Assembly: GCA_937967535.1 (NCBI GenBank)
Contig: CALCMV010000035.1
Coordinates: 1 to 7,698, forward strand
Length of the DNA: 7,698 nucleotides
Origin: an uncultured Saprospiraceae bacterium
Lineage (GTDB): Bacteria > Bacteroidota > Bacteroidia > Chitinophagales > Saprospiraceae
Reading direction: 5' to 3'
Shown here: in pieces, positions 1-5,050 of the stretch
Layout: each line of letters starts with the position of its first letter
Position numbering within the stretch: position 1 is the first letter of the stretch
Made by a program: the position numbers and the translations under genes
Notes under the pieces: generated by a model
The model's database searches: none
What the model saw: only the letters and a program-made list of their open reading frames with translations
Told to the model about the DNA's origin: nothing

Positions 1-34
1 AATACTTTTATTTTAAATATATTATTAGCTTGAC

Positions 35-186
35 AATGTGTTCGCCAAATTAAAAATTACAAATTGAACGTGAATAGTTTATTTATTTTTATTATTGTAA
101 ATAATTAATTTTTAAATAAATACAAGTTATAATTTAATTTTATTAATAATCAAAAAACATTGAATACCCAATTTGGCGAACACATT
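35..186. repeat. 17-bp perfect inverted repeat, 118-bp spacer
   Basis: AATGTGTTCGCCAAATT at 35-51 is the exact reverse complement of 170-186. The arms contain GC-bearing words (TTCGCC/GGCGAA) that stand out from the nearly pure A/T around them. The spacer of 118 bp is A/T only in most places and encodes nothing visible. CTTGA occurs just outside both arms (29-33 and 190-194) but at different distances, so it is not a clean target duplication. It could be a small non-autonomous mobile element (MITE), a recombination site or a large stem-loop; the sequence does not decide. Confidence 0.75.
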
Positions 187-403
187 AAACTTGATTTTCC
201 CCTCAATAATTAGACTATTATTTTTTTCAAAGTAAATTTAATTATAAAATAATTCATAAATAAGTAATTATAAATTTATTATGAAACAAAATAAAACTTA
301 TATTTTTTTATTAAAATAATAATTTTAAATGTTTTTTCTCATTTAAGTGCGACACACATTAGTAGTGTTTTGCATATTTTTTTTATTTTTTAGGTAAAGA
401 CCT

Positions 404-508
404 GTAATGACTGCTTTAGCTGTCAAGTGCCTTTTTATTTATAAGTAATTAAAAACAGATATTTATGTATATTTTTGATTACCACTTGACAGCTAAAGCA
501 GTCATTAC
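404..508. repeat. 26-bp perfect inverted repeat, 53-bp spacer
   Basis: The arms 404-429 (starting GTAATGACTGCTTTAGC) and 483-508 are perfect reverse complements over 26 bp, separated by a 53-bp A/T-rich spacer. The whole unit is 105 bp. The arms are far more GC-balanced than their surroundings. No direct duplication is visible directly outside the arms. A single-stranded copy would fold into a long stem. Candidates are a MITE or solo pair of insertion-sequence ends, an invertible segment, or a structured RNA. The spacer holds TATTTTTG (470-477), which matches the -7 promoter box, but no matching -33 box is seen. Confidence 0.8.
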
Positions 509-635
509 GGAGTTCTCAATAAATCTTTGTCGGACTTTATATTTTAAAAATACAAACAATACGCATTACACTCTTCTCATTTCAAAATCAGCGAAATGTA
601 AGACATTAAGTACCAATTACACAATCCGCATTACG

Positions 636-685
636 AAAAATACCTGCTCCAAAGTACCAATCGGTACTCAAAAGCAGGTATTTTT
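636..685 (-). terminator. Hairpin terminator of the protease gene
   Basis: A 13-bp perfect stem pairs 636-648 (AAAAATACCTGCT) with 673-685, and an inner stem GTACC (654-658) pairs with GGTAC (663-667) around the loop AATC. On the minus strand it lies 28 bp past the protease stop and the stem ends in a run of T. It also has T7 (681-687) on the plus strand, so it could stop transcription both ways. Confidence 0.85.
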
Positions 686-712
686 TTATTAGAAAACCTT
701 TAGTTTTATTTT

Positions 713-2614
713 TTATTCAACTACAAATTTCTTTGTGCTTACGCTGCCTTCATCAACAATTTGAATGAGATAAACACCTGAATTCAAATCATTTACGTTC
801 AATTGAATAGTTGAGTCGAATATGTGGCGGGCTTCTGTATAAATGACTTTTCCTGTTATATCTACAATATTCAATTGGATTTCGGTATCTGTATTTTGGT
901 CAAATTGAATGTGCAAAATATCTCTTGTCGGATTAGGATAGAGACGGAATAGACCAAAGTTTTCATTTAAATCAGAAGTTTGACGGGCATAGTTTGGAGC
1001 AGCATTTAGCTGCGGTACACCGCCCACGATACAAAATGAATTGGTTTCGGAAGTTCCAAAACCGCCGCCGCCTGTAGTTATGGTATTGCCATTGGCATCG
1101 GTCAAAGTATAGTTGCCACACAAACCCGGCGAAACTACCGTTCCCAAAGTAGCCACAATACTACCGGGCGCAATCACCGTACCCGGTGTTACAAAAAGCC
1201 CCGTACTACTCGCAGTGCTTCGGAAAGGACACATACCATTGTTTGCCGAATCGGAAACCACAAGGTCATAGCAACCATCCGGTAAGCACACACTTTCGAT
1301 AGCAGAGTTATCTCCTTGATTATAAGCACCGCCGGCGCTCAGGAGTGCGCCATTTGCATCCAATATTTGCCAGCTTGTTTGTTGTGCCGTAGCATCAAAG
1401 TTAAACGTCAAATCCAATGGCGCACAGGCTGCACAAGGCTGCATATCACAAAGCGTTGTCAGCGTAGTCGGTACACTATTGAATGTAGGAATTGTACTTC
1501 CACCAAAGAGTTGATTTGCCCAATAATTCATCACTATAGATTGGTCAACTGTAAACATGGACATGCAGATGTCATTTGAATAATCCATGTAATTGTGAAA
1601 ATAGTCATTGCTACCACAGGTGGCAGGAAACGAAGTACAGGTAGCTCCTGCGATAGTTGGGCAGGGCGCATTCGTGGGACTGGCTTCGCTTTGGAGTGGT
1701 GTGTCATTTACAACGAAGGGGCCGACTATTGGTTGTGGTGGGTTACTATCATCGCCTGTACAGAAAGGCGGTGTACCGCCAAATATAGGCTGATCATCGC
1801 CCCAGATATGATAACAGCCTAAATAATGCCCTATCTCATGTGCCGTAGTGCCTCCTTCAGTAAAGAAAAAACTTGTACCGTCAGTAGCTCCTACGTCAAG
1901 GTCATTGCCGGAATTGCAACCTGCACCGATACCGCCAAAGGCATCTGCGAGAAGGGTGACACCATCACCGTTTGCCATACCGGGAATACCGTCCGCTACC
2001 CCAATGATTCCCGGAATCGTAATTCCGAAAATAGAAACTTGGACTTCCTCTACCACAAAAATATTGAGATAGCCTGCCCATGCAGCACCTGCACCATTAA
2101 AATCGGTTTGTATACCGCCACCATACTGCCCGATGGTAATTGCAGGGTCACAAGCAGGGTCAAGCCCTTGCCCGGCAGGTGGTGCAGCAAGTTTGAATTC
2201 AATGCAGGTACCCGTAGATACATCCCCTATTGGGTAGCCCGCAGGGCAGATAGCATTTAAATCAATATTTTGCTGCAAAGTACTGTTATCTCCAAAAGCT
2301 ACATTGAGTGCGTCGATTTGCTCCTCCACTTTGGTGAGCAAACAACTTGGGTCGGCACAGCTAAACGAAGCATCGAAGTGAAATGCCAAGGGAATCACAA
2401 CCGAATTTGTACCATCACAAGGGATGGATTTAGCCACGCCCTTAGGCATGTTGGTAGCCGCTTCACGAAAAGCCGCATACTCGGCATCATTTTGTATACG
2501 CTGCTCTAAGCCTTCCATCACACTACACCATTTGGATGGATTTATTTGTTGTGCATGAAATAAAACAGGCGAAAAAACATAAATGAGAGTTAGTAATAAG
2601 TAGAAATTTCTCAT
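713..2614 (-). CDS. Secreted M43-family zinc metalloprotease with T9SS C-terminal sorting domain
   Basis: This 633-residue protein is an exported endopeptidase of the M43 (cytophagalysin, pappalysin-like) family. A signal peptide spans about residues 1-21, ending LFHA before QQ. A pro-region follows, then the catalytic domain (about 70-370) with the zinc motif HEIGHYLGCYH at 259-269 and the Met-turn in NYMDYSNDICM at about 341-351. Cysteine-rich spacing after the zinc motif (FCTGDD, APCP, ATC) fits the family. Residues about 395-530 form a beta-rich, Cys- and Gly-rich domain (LPDGCYDLVV, GNYTL) of the kind often found in secreted Bacteroidota proteins. The last 80 residues, from LYPNPT to KKFVVE, are a type A T9SS sorting domain, so the protein should cross the outer membrane and be released or surface-anchored. 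C30 or C66 could act as a latency cysteine; this is inference. The promoter and terminator are both visible, suggesting a single-gene transcript. Confidence 0.93.
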   Translation of the reverse strand: MRNFYLLLTLIYVFSPVLFHAQQINPSKWCSVMEGLEQRIQNDAEYAAFREAATNMPKGVAKSIPCDGTNSVVIPLAFHFDASFSCADPSCLLTKVEEQIDALNVAFGDNSTLQQNIDLNAICPAGYPIGDVSTGTCIEFKLAAPPAGQGLDPACDPAITIGQYGGGIQTDFNGAGAAWAGYLNIFVVEEVQVSIFGITIPGIIGVADGIPGMANGDGVTLLADAFGGIGAGCNSGNDLDVGATDGTSFFFTEGGTTAHEIGHYLGCYHIWGDDQPIFGGTPPFCTGDDSNPPQPIVGPFVVNDTPLQSEASPTNAPCPTIAGATCTSFPATCGSNDYFHNYMDYSNDICMSMFTVDQSIVMNYWANQLFGGSTIPTFNSVPTTLTTLCDMQPCAACAPLDLTFNFDATAQQTSWQILDANGALLSAGGAYNQGDNSAIESVCLPDGCYDLVVSDSANNGMCPFRSTASSTGLFVTPGTVIAPGSIVATLGTVVSPGLCGNYTLTDANGNTITTGGGGFGTSETNSFCIVGGVPQLNAAPNYARQTSDLNENFGLFRLYPNPTRDILHIQFDQNTDTEIQLNIVDITGKVIYTEARHIFDSTIQLNVNDLNSGVYLIQIVDEGSVSTKKFVVE

Positions 2615-2648
2615 AATTTAGTTTGAGTTTTGGTTCCAAAATTAAACC

Positions 2649-2679
2649 CAAAGATAATACCCTATACATAATTTGACAA
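2649..2679 (-). promoter_or_regulatory. Bacteroidota-type promoter of the protease gene
   Basis: On the minus strand, TTTG (2679-2676) is followed by 19 bp and then TATCTTTG (2656-2649). This matches the known Bacteroidota sigma-70 consensus of a TTTG -33 box and a TAnnTTTG -7 box. Transcription would start near 2642, giving a leader of roughly 28 nt. No Shine-Dalgarno sequence is obvious, which is normal in this phylum. Confidence 0.75.
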
Positions 2680-2730
2680 ATTGTTGATGTGATTTTTTTG
2701 TATAAGAAAATAGAGCATTTTTGTAAAAAA

Positions 2731-2774
2731 CTATGAACTATGAACCATGAACTACCTAATATCCAAAGTCCGGT
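2731..2774. repeat. Heptad tandem repeat (ATGAACY and GTCC type)
   Basis: ATGAACT, ATGAACC and ATGAACT follow one another at 2733-2753, preceded by a partial unit (CT). The same 7-bp phase continues more loosely through ACCTAAT, ATCCAAA and GTCCGGT to 2774. The array ends two bases before the stop codon of the acetyltransferase (2777-2779, minus strand), so it lies just downstream of that gene and upstream of the protease promoter. It shares CCAAAGTCC with 3524-3532. Confidence 0.7.
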
Positions 2775-2776
2775 TG

Positions 2777-3277
2777 CTAAGTCAAAACTTTCTCAAAAGC
2801 CCTACATCTAAGCTCTTGATAATCAAATTGTACATAACCTGTTTTCACATAACCCATTTTGCGATAAAAATCTTGAGAACGCAGATTAGCTTCATAGGAA
2901 TCAAGGCGAATGGCAGCGTAGCCCTTAGCAAGTGCGTATTCTTCTGCAAAAGTCATTAATTGTTGGGCGAGTCCCCTACCCTGCTTGCTTGGGTGCGTAG
3001 CGAGGCGGTGTACAACCAATATTTTCCCTGCTGTACAATTCCATGTAATATCCTGATATTGAGGGTCTTGTTCTTCATTGAGTGTGATAGTTGCCCATAC
3101 TTCTTTTCCCGCTCCAATGTAATATAATTCTCCGCGTTCAATATCCCGACGAATATTTTCGATAGCCGGATAATCCTCATCCCACTGCCAAATCCCTTGC
3201 GATTCCATATGCGACACACAAGCCCGAAAGACCGATTTTATGGCGGGAATGAGCGTAATTGTTCCTTTTTTTATCAT
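2777..3277 (-). CDS. GNAT-family N-acetyltransferase
   Basis: A 166-residue protein of the GCN5-related acetyltransferase fold, which moves an acetyl group from acetyl-CoA to an amine; the substrate cannot be told from sequence. The acetyl-CoA-binding motif is VVHRLATHPSKQGRGLA (about 88-104), with the Q/RxxGxG-like segment KQGRG. Motif B is N131 to FYRKMGY (137-143). The N-terminal HMESQGIWQWDEDYP (23-37) is typical of a common uncharacterised bacterial subgroup. I chose ATG at 3277 because the conserved domain begins there (MIKKGTITLI). The open frame reaches 3328, but its 17 extra residues contain a near-duplicate of the next stretch (KGTISIF then KGTITLI) and are unlikely to be domain. 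It reads away from the Nudix gene. No strong promoter box was found upstream. Confidence 0.88.
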   Translation of the reverse strand: MIKKGTITLIPAIKSVFRACVSHMESQGIWQWDEDYPAIENIRRDIERGELYYIGAGKEVWATITLNEEQDPQYQDITWNCTAGKILVVHRLATHPSKQGRGLAQQLMTFAEEYALAKGYAAIRLDSYEANLRSQDFYRKMGYVKTGYVQFDYQELRCRAFEKVLT

Positions 3278-3341
3278 AAAAATTGAAATTGTTCCTTTTT
3301 GACTAAACTCCGTTTTGAATGAAACCAAATCACTAATCGAC

Positions 3342-3539
3342 TTTTGATTTGGACTTTGGACATTTTGGAAATTAGGTAACTGGGAAATTCGGGTTTAAAT
3401 CATAAATAATTGATTATCAGTTATTTAATTTTTATTAAGGTAAAAAATATTCAATTAATTAAATTTTATAGTTATTTGATAAAAACAATTTACCTAATAC
3501 CAAATTTCCTAATTCCCCAATGTCCAAAGTCCAGTTTGA
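3342..3539. repeat. Inverted pair of degenerate heptad arrays
   Basis: The left arm (3342-3390) contains TTGGACTTTGGACATTTTGG and the right arm (3490-3539) contains its counterpart CCCCAATGTCCAAAGTCC. The core GGACTTTGGACATT (3351-3364) is exactly inverted at 3519-3532. Both arms can be read in 7-bp steps, the right arm with a CC pair drifting in each step. About 100-125 bp of A/T-rich DNA separates the cores. It could fold as a large stem or be two insertions of the same repeat in opposite orientation. Confidence 0.65.
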
Positions 3540-3644
3540 TAGTAAAACAACAAAAAAATTTGCATTTTTCATTATGTTTTCATAACTTTCAGAAAAAAAT
3601 GAAAATACACTCTTTATTATTTTCAAAACAAAATAATCACTATA

Positions 3645-3678
3645 TTGTTAAGTGACCAATATTTTTACGCTATCTTTG
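3645..3678 (+). promoter_or_regulatory. Probable promoter of the Nudix gene
   Basis: TATCTTTG at 3671-3678 is a full match to the Bacteroidota -7 box TAnnTTTG. The best upstream partner is TTG at 3645-3647, with a spacer of 23 bp, a few bases longer than ideal. Transcription would begin near 3685, leaving an unusually long leader of roughly 97 nt before the Nudix ATG. Confidence 0.55.
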
Positions 3679-3704
3679 CTAAAATTTAAATTGAAAGTGT
3701 AAAA

Positions 3705-3785
3705 ATGCTGATGAATGTTCGGGTTTATTTCATTCATTCCGATAATTATCGGGGCGACATTCATTCATTCAAAATTAGGATATGA
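3705..3785 (+). CDS. Possible 26-codon leader ORF overlapping the Nudix start
   Basis: ATG at 3705 (second ATG in frame at 3711) opens a frame of 26 codons reading MLMNVRVYFIHSDNYRGD and on to KIRI. Its TGA (3783-3785) overlaps the Nudix ATG (3782-3784) as ATGA, the classic arrangement for translational coupling. It sits inside the long predicted leader and spans the palindrome 3739-3752. The peptide matches nothing I recognise, and a frame this short can occur by chance. I list it as a tentative leader peptide, not as an established gene. Confidence 0.25.
   Translation: MLMNVRVYFIHSDNYRGDIHSFKIRI
3731..3770. repeat. 14-bp palindrome between CATTCATTC direct repeats
   Basis: CCGATAATTATCGG (3739-3752) is a perfect palindrome. 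CATTCATTC occurs on each side, at 3731-3739 and 3758-3766, with one further ATTC after the second. A related broken palindrome, TCCCG then CGGGA around ATAACTATA, lies at 5889-5907. From memory, palindromes of the type CCCGATA..TATCGGG are abundant in many Bacteroidota genomes; that point is recall, not shown here. Confidence 0.7.
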
Positions 3786-4264
3786 CATCATCAAGAATTG
3801 TAAGAGCCGGACTACTCATGTATCGCTATGGAAAAGAAGGATTAGAGATATTTCTGGTGAATGACGAAACCGAAACTTCAAAGGAAAAAGAAAACTGGTC
3901 TATCCCCAACGGCAAAGTGCGTATGGATGAAAACAGCTTTTATGCTGCCAAGCGCGAATTTGTCCGCGAAACAGGCATTGAGCCTGAAGTTAAGGATTTT
4001 ATAGATTTGGATTGTGTAGAATGTATGGACGGAAAGGTAAAAGCATGGGCATTTGAAGAAACGGATGCACTGGAACTGCCTTTTAATAAAATCAAACCCA
4101 ATGAATCACCTCTACGCCTCCGCCGCAAGCACAAATTGCTTGTAGAAAAAGGCGCGTGGTTTTGTACCAAAGAAGCCGTCAAAAAAGTTTTCCCCGCCGA
4201 AGTCGAGCTTATCAAAGAATTGAGTGAGGTACTCAACGAGCGCAACCAAGCTGGATATGTGTGA
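3782..4264 (+). CDS. Nudix hydrolase, COG4119-like predicted NTP pyrophosphohydrolase
   Basis: A 160-residue Nudix protein, expected to hydrolyse a nucleoside diphosphate linked to another group, with Mg2+; the true substrate is unknown. The Nudix box runs from G44 to I66: G44, E50, then REFVRETGI at 58-66. One glutamate of the consensus REUXEEXGU is replaced by R62, while E59 and E63 are kept. The flanking segments RAGLLMYRYGKEGLEIFLV (8-26), WSIPNGKV (39-46), KAWAFE (87-92) and WFCTKEAVKKVFPAE (126-140) match the pattern of the COG4119 subgroup. ATG at 3782 fits the domain start. The gene has a good -7 box upstream and a perfect palindrome directly after its stop, and precedes dcd on the same strand, another nucleotide-metabolism enzyme. 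Confidence 0.88.
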   Translation: MTSSRIVRAGLLMYRYGKEGLEIFLVNDETETSKEKENWSIPNGKVRMDENSFYAAKREFVRETGIEPEVKDFIDLDCVECMDGKVKAWAFEETDALELPFNKIKPNESPLRLRRKHKLLVEKGAWFCTKEAVKKVFPAEVELIKELSEVLNERNQAGYV

Positions 4265-4265
4265 A

Positions 4266-4295
4266 ATTTGTTTTTTGAAATTTCAAAAAACAAAT
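4266..4295. terminator. 30-bp perfect palindrome after the Nudix stop
   Basis: 4266-4280 (ATTTGTTTTTTGAAA) is the exact reverse complement of 4281-4295, with no spacer, and three more pairs follow outside one mismatch (4262-4264 with 4297-4299). It begins one base after the Nudix TGA, so in RNA it would form a long A-U-rich hairpin. No T run follows on the plus strand, so it is only a possible terminator or 3'-end stabiliser. Because it is a true palindrome it could equally be a site for a dimeric protein. Confidence 0.6.
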
Positions 4296-4321
4296 CTCAA
4301 AAAATATAGGGTAGAAATGCG

Positions 4322-4356
4322 TTTGGAATTTGGAATTTGATACTTGGAATTTCCTA
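4322..4356. repeat. TTTGGAA heptad array in the dcd promoter region
   Basis: Five consecutive 7-bp units in one register: TTTGGAA (4322), TTTGGAA (4329), TTTGATA (4336), CTTGGAA (4343) and TTTCCTA (4350). The last unit runs into the -7 box of dcd. Each of the first three units offers a TTTG at a 7-bp step. Confidence 0.75.
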
Positions 4357-4362
4357 CCTTTG
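4329..4362 (+). promoter_or_regulatory. dcd: Candidate dcd promoter built on the heptad array
   Basis: TACCTTTG at 4355-4362 matches the Bacteroidota -7 box. TTTG copies upstream lie at spacers of 22 bp (4329-4332) and 15 bp (4336-4339), neither exactly the usual 19-20. The -7 box ends four bases before the ATG at 4367, so a transcript from it would have almost no leader. Confidence 0.5.
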
Positions 4363-4366
4363 TTTC

Positions 4367-4900
4367 ATGATTTTATCCGATAAAAAAATACTGGAAGGCA
4401 TTGAAGACGGGAGTATCGTCATTGACCCATTTCGTCGTAAATCTCTGGGTACCAATTCTTATGATGTGCATTTGAGCCAATATCTCGCCGTATACATTGA
4501 CGATGTATTGGATGCTAAAAAGCACAATCAAATCAAAGAAATCATAATCCCGGAAGAAGGATATGTCATCCACCCCGGTACGCTCTATCTTGGCGTGACC
4601 GAAGAATATACCGAAACACACAATTCTGTCCCCTTTCTCGAAGGCAAATCAAGTATTGGTAGGTTGGGCATTGACATTCACGCCACAGCAGGAAAGGGCG
4701 ATGTCGGTTTTTGCAATAAATGGACACTCGAAATTTCGTGCATCCATCCTGTACGAATATACGCAGGTATGCCTATCGGTCAATTGATTTATTTTCAAAT
4801 AGAAGGAGATATTGAAAATTATTATAATAAAAAGAAAAACGCCAAATACAATCAACGTTCAGACAAACCCACGGAATCTATGATGTGGAAAAACTTTTAG
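4367..4900 (+). CDS. dcd: dCTP deaminase
   Basis: A 177-residue cytosolic enzyme of the dUTPase/dCTP deaminase fold. It converts dCTP to dUTP and ammonia, feeding dTTP synthesis. Conserved segments are MILSDKKI at the start, GTNSYDVHL (28-36), LEGKSSIGRLGI (91-102), HATAGKGDVGFCNKW (105-119) followed by TLEI with the catalytic-type E122, and MPIGQLIYF (135-143). I chose ATG at 4367 because MILSDKKIL is the family N-terminus; an upstream TTG at 4337 would add ten residues read from the heptad array and promoter. Whether it also hydrolyses dUTP to dUMP, as bifunctional homologues do, cannot be settled here. It follows the Nudix gene by 102 bp but appears to have its own promoter. It converges with the FKBP gene. 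Confidence 0.95.
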   Translation: MILSDKKILEGIEDGSIVIDPFRRKSLGTNSYDVHLSQYLAVYIDDVLDAKKHNQIKEIIIPEEGYVIHPGTLYLGVTEEYTETHNSVPFLEGKSSIGRLGIDIHATAGKGDVGFCNKWTLEISCIHPVRIYAGMPIGQLIYFQIEGDIENYYNKKKNAKYNQRSDKPTESMMWKNF

Positions 4901-5050
4901 ATTTTTGATTTTTGATTGAGTGATTTTTGATTGATTCGCTATGCGGATTATTTGTTATAGAAAATTTTGCGAAGCAAAATTCAATCAAAAATCAAAAATC
5001 AAAAATCAAAAATCAAAAATCAAAAATCAAAAATCAAAAATCACTCAATC
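4900..5050. repeat. AAAAATC heptad array with inverted arm between dcd and FKBP genes
   Basis: Eight exact copies of AAAAATC occupy 4987-5042; the last runs into the TGA stop of the FKBP gene (5041-5043, minus strand). An inverted arm, GATTTTT repeated then GATTGAG, starts at the last base of the dcd stop (4900) and runs to 4934. Pairings include 4921-4934 with 4981-4994 (14 bp) and 4914-4932 with 5032-5050 (19 bp). The latter means the FKBP gene's last codons and stop are mirrored just past dcd. Transcripts from either gene would fold into a long stem, which probably ends both convergent transcripts. Confidence 0.85.
4963..4981. repeat. Tight hairpin with GCGAAGC core
   Basis: AATTTTGC (4963-4970) pairs with GCAAAATT (4974-4981) across a three-base loop GAA. 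The core GCGAAGC (4969-4975) is a heptamer known for forming an unusually stable DNA mini-hairpin. It sits near the apex of the larger inverted repeat between dcd and the FKBP gene, where it could start folding of the long stem. Confidence 0.7.

Larger units (their letters stand above)
1..712. other. AT-rich gene-free region with inverted repeats
   Basis: No credible protein gene is seen in this stretch. It is extremely AT-rich and holds two pairs of perfect inverted repeats, 35-51 with 170-186 and 404-429 with 483-508, plus a strong hairpin terminator at 636-685 serving the protease gene on the minus strand. A 75-codon open frame at 465-692 runs through one repeat arm and through the terminator and has no recognisable protein character. 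No tRNA-like cloverleaf or transposase remnant was found. The left edge does not reveal the neighbouring gene. Confidence 0.7.
3278..3781. other. 504-bp divergent spacer between acetyltransferase and Nudix genes
   Basis: No protein gene is convincing here. In order it holds: an imperfect 7-bp-periodic segment (3342-3390), an A/T-only stretch, an inverted counterpart (3490-3539), more A/T DNA, the Nudix promoter (-7 box 3671-3678), a short open frame whose stop overlaps the Nudix start (3705-3785), and a palindrome (3739-3752) between copies of CATTCATTC. An 81-codon frame at 3410-3655 runs through a repeat arm and has biased A/T composition; I do not consider it a gene. Confidence 0.7.

Noticed and set aside
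404..508. Invertible promoter (phase-variation switch)
   Set aside because: A -7-like TATTTTTG is in the spacer, but no -33 box, no downstream gene on the plus strand and no invertase are seen; kept only as one option for the repeat.
465..692. 75-codon plus-strand frame in the left spacer
   Set aside because: It runs through a 26-bp inverted-repeat arm and the whole protease terminator hairpin, and its product has no domain-like character.
1316..2509. Several plus-strand frames of 60-144 codons
   Set aside because: They are antisense to the protease gene, which has full domain structure, signal peptide and sorting domain in the opposite strand.
3410..3655. 81-codon plus-strand frame in the divergent spacer
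   Set aside because: A/T-driven composition, overlaps a heptad-repeat arm and has no recognisable features.
3940..4293. 117-codon minus-strand frame opposite the Nudix gene
   Set aside because: It is a Ser-rich shadow of the well-supported Nudix frame and extends into the palindrome.
4337..4366. Upstream TTG start for dcd
   Set aside because: The ten added residues are encoded by the heptad array and the -7 box; the family N-terminus MILSDKKI starts at 4367.
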